A DNA stretch of 64,000 nucleotides. Source: Lachnospiraceae bacterium (lineage in GTDB: Bacteria; Bacillota; Clostridia; Lachnospirales; Lachnospiraceae). The notes beneath the pieces were generated by a model. It was not told where the DNA came from and did not search any database. It saw only the letters and a list, made by a program, of their open reading frames with translations. Below, one piece after another: positions 1 to 7,960 of this stretch. The stretch's first letter is position 1. Each line of letters begins with the position of its first letter. The position numbers were made by a program, and so were the translations under genes. The stretch is taken from NCBI GenBank assembly GCA_017518185.1, contig JAFWWB010000049.1, positions 1-64,000 on the forward strand, read 5' to 3'.

Positions 1-62
1 ATCATACCGTCTTGAAATGAACGGTAAGAATATGAGGAATCTTGAACCTATAAACAAGCGTA

Positions 63-128
63 AAAACGGATAGCGCACCGTTGGTGCGAAAAACCTGTAC
101 CGCTCACGCGGTACAGGCGTACCGTTTT
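63..128. other. Predicted three-way-junction RNA structure
   Basis: Bases 63-69 can pair with 122-128 and close two perfect hairpins. The first is 74-79 with 83-88 (loop GTT). The second is 94-103 with 108-117 (10 bp, loop TCAC, which reads as the GNRA tetraloop GTGA on the minus strand). The fold is compact, and no ORF explains it. It may be a domain of a degraded group II intron, because its neighbours to the right are intron-derived, or an independent structured element. No function can be given. Confidence 0.4.
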
Positions 129-215
129 ACCGAAATGTGCAACTATTCCCGCCACTTTAAAAAATTTTTTTATCCTTCTCTTCATTTTAAGCTTCCTTAG
201 TCTATAAGTATAGTA

Positions 216-259
216 GGCTAAGGGCTCACGCCCTTAGCCCCTCACAGATCCGTGCGTGC
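216..259 (-). other. Second group II intron-like 3' end (domain V/VI remnant)
   Basis: Read on the minus strand, this stretch has the form of the distal half of domain V followed by a domain VI-like hairpin. The perfect 10-bp stem is 216-225 with 230-239, capped by GTGA. It lies just outside the 3' end of the intron at 267-900 and resembles that intron's own 3' segment. This suggests that one intron inserted into, or next to, another. The 5' half of this outer domain V was not found. Confidence 0.35.
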
Positions 260-266
260 GGCTTTG

Positions 267-900
267 GTTGGTAGACGTGCCCCTCACGAGGCACGCCCCC
301 AGTAGATCCCGGCGTGCAGCTTTCCTGCACCGGGCTCCCCAAAGGACTGATGGCAAAAGTGTCATAAAAAGAACACTTAACTTTCTTCCCGCTTTGTGTT
401 AGCCCCCATTCATCCGTCCCTGAGTACGGTGAAGGTTTCTGGCGGAAATATAGCCCTTCGCAACTCCCTTCCCTCCTTCGGCATTACTCGCTATCATCGG
501 TACTATGGAGTTGTCCGACTGCCTGCTATCCATCCAGTTTCCTGGCACGACTGTACGCTGTACTGCTAAGCACTTGATGCTATCGCAGAGATAACAGGCT
601 CTCTCCAGTTGACTGTGCACTCACAATGTGAAACATGATTGGCACTAATATCCCGTGGGGTACATATCACCTCACCAATAACGGTCATATGTATGTTGCC
701 TTCCATTTGCGAAAAAATGTCGGCCGCCCAGATGATGCCAATTTCGGGACTGTATTTGCCATATAACCCTGTTCCCTTGCTGTCTACGCTTCGCATCAGC
801 CGTTACCGCCATCATCCCAAGACTCGCTACTGCTGGTTGGTTAGACCTTCGCAGACGGGCTTTCCACCCGTTAGATTAATCGCCCTTCGTCTGGGCGCAC
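267..900 (-). mobile_element. ORF-less or degenerate group II intron
   Basis: On the minus strand the element opens at 900 with the group II 5' signature GTGCG, followed by a domain I-like tract of paired G/C-rich segments (about 760-900). Domain V is visible at 305-337: a 33-nt hairpin with the AGC triad near its 5' end, a GAAA-type loop and a two-base bulge on the 3' strand. A domain VI-like stem (about 273-300, GTGA loop) follows. A group II intron of this kind normally encodes a reverse transcriptase/maturase in domain IV, but only about 630 nt are present and no RT motifs (such as YADD) are found, so the ORF has been lost. Splicing or mobility would need a maturase supplied elsewhere. 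The 3' boundary is uncertain by tens of bases. Confidence 0.65.
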
Positions 901-1027
901 AACTGGAAGTTAATGTCCTAATGGGCCACCCCATATGCCAAACATGGTTTAAGCAAATTTATCTGCGTATTTACAATTCGCAGAGATCCCGAAACAACCT
1001 TTCCCCATATATCCCTATTAATGTAAC

Positions 1028-1042
1028 GATTTGGGGAGAAGT
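1028..1042. repeat. Left copy of a 15-bp inverted motif
   Basis: The 15-mer GATTTGGGGAGAAGT occurs here. Its exact reverse complement lies at 2136-2150. The pair brackets the truncated ATPase gene, and this copy sits just beyond that gene's stop codon. Confidence 0.7.
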
Positions 1043-1053
1043 TAAAAAATGCT

Positions 1054-2124
1054 TCAACGAAATAGATCTTCTATCGTAAGCTCATTGTCAACAATAGATT
1101 TATTGTCATTATCCTTTACCCCATACGTTGTGATGAAAGTGCATCTTAAAGCTTTTTTTGTTTTGGTCTGTTTTCTAAACAAGCTTGTCCGTTTTCTGAT
1201 TGTTTCAGCATATTTTTCAGTTATTGAATACTTGTCTTTTGAATACTTTATCTCACTAAGATTCATCACCTTATCATCTCTGTCTATTACAAGATCTATT
1301 TGTCCGCCTTCCCATTTTGTACCATCCGAATCAATAAAGCCTTTTTCTTTCCATGCATATATATTGCATAGTATTCCTGAAATACCAAGTCCGGCTTTTA
1401 TCTGCTCTGTATGATGTAAGCAAACCTGTTCAAATGCATACCCCAGCCATGCATTTACTTCACCTGTTCCAGCTTTTTTTGTCCAAAATTTCCTATCCTG
1501 ACCGTTATTATTCTTTACAAAACGGATATGAAACAACGTAAACATATCTGTCAACTGATATATTTTTCCTTTTTCTTTTTTATTCGGATCATAGTACACC
1601 CTGATAAAATCACAAGAATTCAGGTTTTTTAATATAGTAGTTAATTCTCCCCCTTCTATCCTGCATCCAGCTAATATTTCTTCTCTGGTCTGCCCTTCCA
1701 GTTTTTTTGATAAAAATTCAACTACCTTCCGATAATTAGTACTCTTTATAAAAAGCGATCTAAACAGAAAATCATATTCCGCCCGAAGCGGAGCATCTGT
1801 ATCAAAAAAAAGATTATCGACATTAACCGTCAAAGGACTATTCTTGCTCAACATGTCCAGGTAATATGGTATGCCGCCAAAGATCATGTATGTATCCAGA
1901 ACCTGCATCTTGTTGTAATTCATTTTTTTTACAACATTTAAAAACTGCTCTGTTTCACACAGGGTAAAGGGTGCAAGGTAAATTTGCCTGCTGACACGGC
2001 CATATAAGCCTCCCTTATCTCCTATCAGTTTATCAATCATCCATGTAGTTGCCGATCCACACACAAAAAGCTTCAAAAGTATTTTTTTGCTAATCCAATT
2101 ATTCCAAAAATATGAAAAAGCACT
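1054..2124 (-). pseudogene. 5'-truncated archaeal/bacterial-type ATPase (PF01637-like)
   Basis: The frame is open from 2124 down to a stop at 1054 and encodes about 356 residues. It begins in the middle of a domain: SAFSYFWNNWISKK followed by LFVCGSATTWM, which matches the sensor-1 region of AAA ATPases that carry a C-terminal DUF234-type nuclease-like domain. The Walker A and B part, roughly 130 residues, is absent, and an in-frame stop at 2125-2127 closes the frame upstream. The C-terminal half is intact, including the GGQIDLVIDR and LSEIKYSK motifs typical of the restriction-endonuclease-like fold (D and ExK residues). These ATPases often sit on mobile or defence-like islands. The remnant cannot hydrolyse ATP. 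The AT-rich composition differs from the core genome and indicates transfer. A short product from the TTG at 2076 is possible but unlikely to be functional. Confidence 0.75.
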
Positions 2125-2132
2125 TCAAGTCA

Positions 2133-2184
2133 ACGACTTCTCCCCAAATCTTGTGTAATTCAGTGCGTTTTGGGGAGAAGTCGT
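2133..2184. repeat. 16-bp perfect inverted repeat (hairpin) at the ATPase truncation point
   Basis: Bases 2133-2148 (ACGACTTCTCCCCAAA) are exactly complementary to 2169-2184, with a 20-nt loop. The left arm contains the right copy of the 15-bp motif also found at 1028-1042. The ATPase homology begins only nine bases from this repeat, so it marks the breakpoint. It could be a former promoter/operator hairpin of the ATPase gene or a recombination site. Confidence 0.75.
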
Positions 2185-2235
2185 ACGCATATATTATTCC
2201 GTCAACAGCCCATAGTCAATAAAACTGTAATACAA

Positions 2236-2309
2236 ACGGGCGATGGGGAAATCGCCCACCTACACGCGGCTTAACATGTCACCGCTCTGATCCTCTGAGC
2301 TATACCCGT
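2236..2309 (-). pseudogene. Degenerate tRNA-like sequence
   Basis: On the minus strand the segment shows a TAGCTC...GAGC D-arm, an anticodon-stem-like GCGG...CCGC pair with an oversized loop, and a strong T-arm-position hairpin (GGGCGAT, six bases, ATCGCCC). A short ACGGG/CCCGT acceptor pairing closes it. The T-loop lacks TTCRA and the anticodon loop is too long, so it is not a normal tRNA. It lies just downstream of the integrase gene. A decayed element-borne tRNA or an attachment-site relic are both possible. Confidence 0.35.
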
Positions 2310-2387
2310 ATTTTCACCATCCTTTGCCGGTATCATTATACCCAAAATCCTATCCCATGTAAAACGAAAAAGGATGCTGCTTCTTTA

Positions 2388-3635
2388 TTATCTTTCCTCT
2401 TCCGGAATGCTTATGTATGCTACTGTTTTTCCACGGCTCTCACGTATATCCCTATCGGCGATATAATACTTTTTTACTGTGGATTCCAAATCCCCAATAT
2501 AGGCAGCTATCTTTGCAGAGTCCCATCCGGCACGGTATTTGTTTGTGGCAAAGGTACGGCGCAGTATATGAAGGCCTCTTACTTCTTCCGAAGAAATCCC
2601 GGCATGATCGTATATTGTTTTAACACGGTGTTCCATATCCGTTGCAGACATTGGCTTTCCGTTATGCGTAGTACAGATATAGTCTGTACCCGAGCACCTG
2701 TCGGGTGATTCTTTCCAGATCATTTCGAGAATTCTTCTGGCTTCCCCGGTAAGCTGGATATTTCTCGCTTTATGATTTTTTGTAGAATCCTCAATAAATG
2801 TATACTCGAGTTTATCCTTCCTTGCATCGACTTTATTTCCTTTGCGTACCCTGACCCGTCCTTTCGATATCTTTAAGATCCCATCATCTTTATCATAATC
2901 ATCCCAACGCAACGCCAACAGTTCTCCTACACGCATGCCGGTCTCCAGCAACAAAACAAAACAAAGGCCCTGAATATAAATATAATTACCGTTCTTTCCT
3001 CTTCTTAAGGCTTCTTCTCTGAAGGCTTTTTCCTGTGAAGGGGACAAAACTCTGACATCTGTTTCATCCGCTGATTTTGCATCGCAGGCTTTCAACCTTT
3101 TTTCCAGCGAAGCGAGCAGAGGCGCTACAGGGTTCTCCGTAACTTCTTTACGCAGAAGCGCCCAGTTATATGCAGCATTCAGAATATCTTTTGCCTTATC
3201 AATCGACGAAGCCGAAAGAACCCCTTCTTTAAATAATTTACGGAAATGATCATCGACGTCAGCTACTCTAAGCTTATCTGCCCGAATATCACCCAACTTA
3301 TATGCCTCGATCTGATTATTAATGGTCGTCATGTTCCGATCCCTTGATGAAGGCTTAATAAGCCCCTGGTCAACCTTATATTCGAGATGCATCTTACACA
3401 GCTCTGCCACGGTCATTTTTGTAATACAGTTACCGTCTTCTTCATATTCGGCTTCAGCATCATGGATATCATTCAGTTTTTTCTGAATCTTCTGCCTGCA
3501 TGCAGCTTCTGTTTTTGCCGTGACCTGTATTTTTCTTCTCACGCCGGTTTTCGAATCGATATACGTCATAAATAAAGTCTTACTTCCATCCTCGTTATTA
3601 CGAAGATACCCGCTTCCGTTCGGTCTTCTACTCAT
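2388..3635 (-). CDS. int: Tyrosine-family site-specific integrase
   Basis: This 415-residue phage/ICE-type tyrosine recombinase would catalyse integration and, with the excisionase, excision of a mobile element. It has an N-terminal arm-binding AP2-like segment (about 1-60), a SAM-like core-binding domain (about 75-165) and a C-terminal catalytic domain. Catalytic signatures are the first Arg in ETGMRVGELLALRW, the HILRRTFATN box (His-x-x-Arg) and the nucleophilic Tyr in the final VKKYYIADRD segment. Length is normal for Tn916/phage-type integrases. Its ATG overlaps the stop of the excisionase gene by four bases, so the two are co-translated. It lies at the 3' side of tRNA-Gln, which is probably the attachment target. 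The gene is AT-richer than the core. Confidence 0.93.
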   Translation of the reverse strand: MSRRPNGSGYLRNNEDGSKTLFMTYIDSKTGVRRKIQVTAKTEAACRQKIQKKLNDIHDAEAEYEEDGNCITKMTVAELCKMHLEYKVDQGLIKPSSRDRNMTTINNQIEAYKLGDIRADKLRVADVDDHFRKLFKEGVLSASSIDKAKDILNAAYNWALLRKEVTENPVAPLLASLEKRLKACDAKSADETDVRVLSPSQEKAFREEALRRGKNGNYIYIQGLCFVLLLETGMRVGELLALRWDDYDKDDGILKISKGRVRVRKGNKVDARKDKLEYTFIEDSTKNHKARNIQLTGEARRILEMIWKESPDRCSGTDYICTTHNGKPMSATDMEHRVKTIYDHAGISSEEVRGLHILRRTFATNKYRAGWDSAKIAAYIGDLESTVKKYYIADRDIRESRGKTVAYISIPEEER

Positions 3636-3850
3636 TTGACAAACCTCCCTTCTTCTAAATCATAATACTTACCTTCAGCTACTCTTAACCATCTCTCCAG
3701 AGCGTCCTCTGTGACTATGTAGCGATCCCCCAGCTTTATAGATGGGAAACCTGCACTCCTCATCAACGAGTAAGCCTTATCTCTCCCGATACTCAGACGT
3801 TCTGCAAGCATTTTGGGGGTCAATGCCCGATTTTTTTTGATTTCTTCCAT
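3632..3850 (-). CDS. xis: Excisionase-like helix-turn-helix protein
   Basis: This 72-residue protein carries an excisionase/MerR-like winged helix: a TPKMLAERLSIGRDKAYSLM helix-turn-helix followed by the wing GFPSIKLGDRYIVTEDAL and a WL motif. Such proteins bend DNA at attachment sites and tip an integrase towards excision. It directly precedes and overlaps the integrase gene. The start is supported by an AAAGGAAT ribosome site a few bases upstream. A Tn916-Xis-like role is inferred from size, fold and position. Confidence 0.85.
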   Translation of the reverse strand: MEEIKKNRALTPKMLAERLSIGRDKAYSLMRSAGFPSIKLGDRYIVTEDALERWLRVAEGKYYDLEEGRFVK

Positions 3851-4201
3851 AATTTAAATTCCTTTCTTTCTTCTTGGAACCAGCCGGTTGATCACTCATT
3901 CCGTCTGCGTTATCAGCGTTGCAAAAAAAACATGAACGAAAGGTTTTCGAATACCGGCCATTTTTTATGTTTTTTCCACGGTTCACAAAAATTTCACAAT
4001 TTAGCACGGATTTTATTCAATTAACGGACAGATTTTCCCGTGTTAGCTTCCACTAACCCTCCAATACCCCTCCAATTTTTCCAAAACAAAGCCTCTCAAA
4101 TCAGTTTTTTTCGAACAAACATACGGTTATTTACTGATTTTTACTGATGGGGATCCTGCTTACTGAAATGGCCTGAAACGCCCTGTTTTAGGGCAAAAAA
4201 G
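3851..4201. other. Intergenic region between excisionase and tRNA-Gln
   Basis: No credible gene is seen in this 351-bp AT-rich stretch. It should contain the attachment site and the int/xis promoter. The only clear repeat is CCCTCCAAT, present as two close direct copies at about 4068-4087, a candidate arm-type integrase site. The integrated end of the element is expected near the 3' end of tRNA-Gln. Confidence 0.4.
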
Positions 4202-4231
4202 AACCCTCAACGATATCTCATTGAGGGTTTT
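4202..4231 (-). terminator. Rho-independent terminator of tRNA-Gln
   Basis: A perfect 9-bp stem (4202-4210 with 4221-4229) is followed on the minus strand by a T-rich tract (GTTCTTTTTT). It begins six bases past the 3' end of tRNA-Gln. Confidence 0.85.
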
Positions 4232-4236
4232 GTGAG

Positions 4237-4309
4237 CAGCGCTACCAGGATTCGAACCTGGAAAATGACGGAGTCAGAGTCCGTTGCCTTACCATTTGGC
4301 GATAGCGCT
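4237..4309 (-). tRNA. tRNA-Gln (anticodon CUG)
   Basis: A full cloverleaf is present: acceptor AGCGCTA/TAGCGCT, D-stem GCC/GGC, anticodon stem ACGGA/TCCGT around loop CTCTGAC (anticodon CTG), and T-arm CCAGG-TTCGAAT-CCTGG. Discriminator base is G, and the CCA end is not encoded. It has its own promoter and terminator. Its 3' side faces the integrase-bearing island and is a likely integration target. Confidence 0.97.
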
Positions 4310-4341
4310 ATATGATGCCGTTCTTTTGAACGGCAAGGAGT

Positions 4342-4370
4342 ATTTTATACCATAATCCGATAAAATGCAA
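4342..4370 (-). promoter_or_regulatory. Sigma-A promoter of tRNA-Gln
   Basis: TTGCAT (4365-4370), a 17-nt spacer and TAAAAT (4342-4347) on the minus strand, with an overlapping TGGTATAAA extended -10. Between promoter and tRNA lies a perfect hairpin (4317-4323 with 4328-4334). Confidence 0.65.
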
Positions 4371-4405
4371 GTACTTTTTTTAGATTATGCAGAAACCGTA
4401 CGATA

Positions 4406-5755
4406 TCACAGAACGGTCTTGGTTATGAGGGCTGCAAGGCGCTTTGCTTCATCCTCTATAAGGGCCTGATCTTTTCCCTCGATCATAACGCGGACCAGGG
4501 GCTCGGTGCCGGAGGGACGGATCAGCACCCTGCCCTCGCCGGCAAATTTCTTCTCCAGGGCATCGATGGCCTCGGCGATCTCGGGATAATCCATGTAGCT
4601 CTCTTTTTTGTGGTTGGGGACCTTTGCGTTGACCAGTGCCTGGGGAAGCACCTCCATTACGGATGCCAGTTCGGAAAGCTTCTTTCCGCTCTCCTTCATG
4701 ACCTCCAGAAGATGGAGTGCGGAAAGCAGGCCGTCACCGGTGGTGTTTTCATCCAGAAAAATGATGTGGCCGGACTGCTCGCCGCCCAGGTTGGAACCGA
4801 TCTCCTTCATGCGCTCCAGCACATACCGGTCGCCCACCTTGGTCTGCTCTATGGAAATACCGTTGGCCTTTGCCATCAGAGAGAAGCCCAGATTGCTCAT
4901 GACCGTGACGATTATCTTATTGTCCTTTAAGGTACCCTGTTCCTTCATGTGGCGGCCAACTATGGCCATTATCTGGTCACCGTCCACCATATGTCCGTTC
5001 TCATCCACGGCAAGGCATCTGTCGGCGTCACCGTCAAAGGCAATGCCTATATCCGCTTTTTCGTATACAACCCTGGCCATAAGCTCTTCCATATGCGTAG
5101 AGCCGCAGTTGGCATTGATGTTCACACCGTCGGGATTGTTATGGATGGGGGTCACCTGAGCTCCCAGCCTGCGGAGGGCCTCCACGGAGGTGTAATGGGA
5201 TGCGCCTTCAGCACAGTCCACCACCACCTTAAGTCCCTTGAGATCCACGGGAACGGCGTTCACGGAATGGTTGATATAGTCCTCACGGGCCTCCATACGG
5301 TACTGTATGCGGCCGATACGGCTGCCTGTAACAAACTCCACACCCTGCATGCCGTTCTTTATATATGCTTCGATCTCGTCCTCCAGCGCATCCGGCAGCT
5401 TGTAGCCGTCACCGTCGAAGAACTTGATGCCGTTAAATTCCACGGGATTATGTGAAGCCGAGATCACGACTCCCGCATCTACACGGTAACGCTTTGTGAG
5501 ATAGGCCACCGCGGGGGTGGGGACCACTCCGACATAAACCGCATTTGCTCCCACGGAACAGACACCGGCCATCAGCGCGTGCGCCAGCATGTCACCGGAG
5601 ATCCTGGTATCGCAGCCTACCATTATCGTGGGCTTATGATCCTTCTCTCTTGTGAGCACAGTGGCTCCGGCCTGTCCGAGCTGCATTGCCAGCAGCGGTG
5701 TCAGTTCATCGTTTGCAACTCCCCTGACACCGTCGGTGCCGAATAATCTGGCCAT
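4406..5755 (-). CDS. glmM: Phosphoglucosamine mutase
   Basis: This 449-residue enzyme converts glucosamine-6-phosphate to glucosamine-1-phosphate, feeding UDP-GlcNAc and thus peptidoglycan. It begins with the family signature LFGTDGVRG. The phosphoserine loop is VISASHNP (about residue 100), the metal site is DGDADR (about 240), the sugar-binding GGEQSGH loop is near 325 and the phosphate-binding RPSGTEP is near 405. Length is standard. The ATG overlaps the cdaR stop by one base. The order cdaA-cdaR-glmM is conserved in Firmicutes, where GlmM binds and inhibits CdaA, coupling c-di-AMP to wall synthesis. Confidence 0.97.
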   Translation of the reverse strand: MARLFGTDGVRGVANDELTPLLAMQLGQAGATVLTREKDHKPTIMVGCDTRISGDMLAHALMAGVCSVGANAVYVGVVPTPAVAYLTKRYRVDAGVVISASHNPVEFNGIKFFDGDGYKLPDALEDEIEAYIKNGMQGVEFVTGSRIGRIQYRMEAREDYINHSVNAVPVDLKGLKVVVDCAEGASHYTSVEALRRLGAQVTPIHNNPDGVNINANCGSTHMEELMARVVYEKADIGIAFDGDADRCLAVDENGHMVDGDQIMAIVGRHMKEQGTLKDNKIIVTVMSNLGFSLMAKANGISIEQTKVGDRYVLERMKEIGSNLGGEQSGHIIFLDENTTGDGLLSALHLLEVMKESGKKLSELASVMEVLPQALVNAKVPNHKKESYMDYPEIAEAIDALEKKFAGEGRVLIRPSGTEPLVRVMIEGKDQALIEDEAKRLAALITKTVL

Positions 5756-7086
5756 TACTCCTCTTCCTCCTCAGCTTCTTTTTGAAGTCTTATATCCGCA
5801 TAGCAGGGTTCCGCCACCTCAAGACCTTCGGGAAGGGTGAGCTGAAGCTCGATGGAGTAAATGCCCTCCTCGGGAACCTGGATGCCGTTTTCCTCAAGAT
5901 ATGCGGCAATATCCGCAGTTGCTCTCAGATCCACGCCGGTCACACCGTCAAAGGCCGCCTCTATGCCCTTAAGGCTCACCGGCAGCTGCACAACACGGCG
6001 CGCAGGCTCTTCCTCACCGTCTCCCGCATCCAGCAGCACCTCTGAGATATAGCCCTCCGGCGTACCCTTTGTAGTGATATTGGCTATCGGAATATTTATG
6101 ACTCTGGTCTGCAGCTCTTCTATATCAAGACTTACATTTACCTTGCCGTCAAAGCTGTCACCCTCCGAAAGCACCAGTCTCACACCGTCAGGCAGGTATG
6201 AATTGATGTCGATCTGCTTCGAGATGCTCTTTGTAGCGCCATCCACGGAAAGCTCGCTTGCCGGAACGGAGACTACGTTCAGACGGTTCAGGGCGCTGCT
6301 GCGGCCGGCTACGTAGATGGCCGTCCTGTCCGCCCTGGGCTCACCGGTGACCACATAGCCCTCAGCAGGCTCACCGGTCCAGTCATATTCTATATCCACC
6401 GCTTTGGTGGGCAGTATCTCCACTCCCACATTTATCGAAGAAATATTGGTCTTCAGATTATGATGGGTAACGGTGTTATTATTCTTGTCATAAAGCCTTA
6501 TATCGGCGCTGGTGGCAAGGTCGGTGGTGCGGCCCGCCACACTTACATTGCACTCTGCCCTTGCGATACGGTTCACCACGGATTCTGGCCCGGAAACACG
6601 GACGGAGTTCTGGTTCTGGGTGATCTCGCCGCGGACATAACCCTCGGCAGGCTCACCGGTAGTCACGATATTGACGGTGAAGGGCATCTCCTTCCTGTCC
6701 TCCACTGCAAGCTCCAGCATGTTGCGGCTCAAGTGGATACTGTCAATCTGGTCGTTGTTCTTATTGGCCACCACCTGTATAGCCACCGTGTTCATTATGG
6801 TGATGTCTTCCAGATCGGCATAGGCAGTGATGTTCTCGATACTGAGGTTGTCCACCACCGAACGCTTTCCACGGACCTCCACATTCACGGTATCGGAATT
6901 GTTTATGACCTCATATACCTTTCCCTTATCCGTAAGGCTCGAGGAGTTTATGATGTTCACATGAATGCCGCTGTATTCGTTGGTTCCCACGGGATCCGCG
7001 TAGTTTATGACTATCAGCCACACCGCAAAGGCCACCAGCACGGCAAGGAGCTTAAGTCCCAGATTCTTCGTTAGCCGTTTCAGCAT
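5755..7086 (-). CDS. cdaR: CdaA regulatory protein, YbbR-domain
   Basis: The 443-residue protein has one N-terminal membrane helix ([19 protein letters not shown]) followed by an extracytoplasmic part of four YbbR-like beta domains (about 40-125, 130-215, 220-310, 320-425) and an acidic tail. CdaR-type proteins contact the membrane c-di-AMP synthase CdaA and tune its activity. The start at 7086 is chosen because GGGAGG lies six bases before this ATG and the membrane helix follows directly. An upstream in-frame ATG at 7137 lies inside cdaA. The gene overlaps the cdaA 3' end by 35 bases. Confidence 0.93.
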   Translation of the reverse strand: MLKRLTKNLGLKLLAVLVAFAVWLIVINYADPVGTNEYSGIHVNIINSSSLTDKGKVYEVINNSDTVNVEVRGKRSVVDNLSIENITAYADLEDITIMNTVAIQVVANKNNDQIDSIHLSRNMLELAVEDRKEMPFTVNIVTTGEPAEGYVRGEITQNQNSVRVSGPESVVNRIARAECNVSVAGRTTDLATSADIRLYDKNNNTVTHHNLKTNISSINVGVEILPTKAVDIEYDWTGEPAEGYVVTGEPRADRTAIYVAGRSSALNRLNVVSVPASELSVDGATKSISKQIDINSYLPDGVRLVLSEGDSFDGKVNVSLDIEELQTRVINIPIANITTKGTPEGYISEVLLDAGDGEEEPARRVVQLPVSLKGIEAAFDGVTGVDLRATADIAAYLEENGIQVPEEGIYSIELQLTLPEGLEVAEPCYADIRLQKEAEEEEE

Positions 7087-7960
7087 TGTGACCTCCCTTC
7101 CGGCGGGAGAAGATATTCTTCCTTGCCTGTTTTTCATCGTCCCTGGGCTTATCCTGGGCTATCTCCAGCTTTTCCCTCAGTCCCTCCTGGGAAAGGCCTG
7201 TAAAGAGCTCTCCGCCGTAGGCTACGCTGACCTTGCCGTTCTCTTCCGAAACGATCACCGTAAGAGAATCGGTCACCTCTGAGATACCCACAGCCGCGCG
7301 GTGTCTGGTGCCCAGAGCCTTGCTCAGGTTCCTGTTATCGGAAAGGGGAAGATAGCAGGTGGCTGATACTATCCTGTCACCGCGGAAGATCACCGCGCCG
7401 TCGTGGAGCGGTGTATTATGCTCAAAGATATTGATAAGGAGCTGGGAAGAAACGGCAGCATCTATGCCTATGCCGGTCTTCTCATACTCGCTCAGGGTCT
7501 CATTTCTCTCCAGTACCATGAGCGCGCCCGTCTTCACCCTGCCCATGGCAAAGGAAGCACGGACTATCTCATCTATGGTATGATCGGAATAACGTCCCCT
7601 GGCCTTTGCCGAGTCGGGATTCAGAAAGGAAAAGATTATATTCTTCTGCCCCAGCTGCTCCAGCACGCGGCGCAGCTCAGGCTGCAGCACAACGACCACG
7701 GCAATGGCCATGACGGAGAAGCTCTTCTCCGCGATCCAGAGTATGGTGGACATGTTGAAGATCGCTGCCAGCAGTAAAAAGCCCAAAACAACGATAAGTC
7801 CCTTTAAAAGGGACCATGCCTTTGTCTTCCGCACCCATACAAGTATATTGTAGACCAGAAAGGATATTATCGCGATCTCGATTATATCCGTGATCCGCAT
7901 CTTGGGCATGTGGATGCCGGAAATATACTCTTCGGCAAAACTCATCAGCCGTCTCATCAT
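7052..7960 (-). CDS. cdaA: Diadenylate cyclase CdaA
   Basis: This 302-residue enzyme makes cyclic di-AMP from two ATP. Three N-terminal membrane helices (about 28-95) are followed by a DAC/DisA_N domain containing the catalytic DGA motif (HDGAVIFRG, about 190) and the RHR motif (GTRHRAAVG, about 222). c-di-AMP controls potassium uptake, osmolytes and wall homeostasis in Firmicutes. Length is slightly greater than B. subtilis CdaA because of a basic C-terminal tail. The ATG overlaps the upstream gene's stop by one base. Confidence 0.97.
   Translation of the reverse strand: MMRRLMSFAEEYISGIHMPKMRITDIIEIAIISFLVYNILVWVRKTKAWSLLKGLIVVLGFLLLAAIFNMSTILWIAEKSFSVMAIAVVVVLQPELRRVLEQLGQKNIIFSFLNPDSAKARGRYSDHTIDEIVRASFAMGRVKTGALMVLERNETLSEYEKTGIGIDAAVSSQLLINIFEHNTPLHDGAVIFRGDRIVSATCYLPLSDNRNLSKALGTRHRAAVGISEVTDSLTVIVSEENGKVSVAYGGELFTGLSQEGLREKLEIAQDKPRDDEKQARKNIFSRRKGGHNAETANEESGT

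Noticed and set aside
639-1079. Plus-strand 146-residue frame over the intron
   Set aside because: It runs opposite to the group II intron RNA and has no protein-like features.
3777-4007. Minus-strand 76-residue frame overlapping xis
   Set aside because: It is out of frame with the excisionase and has a low-complexity basic composition. No ribosome site supports it.
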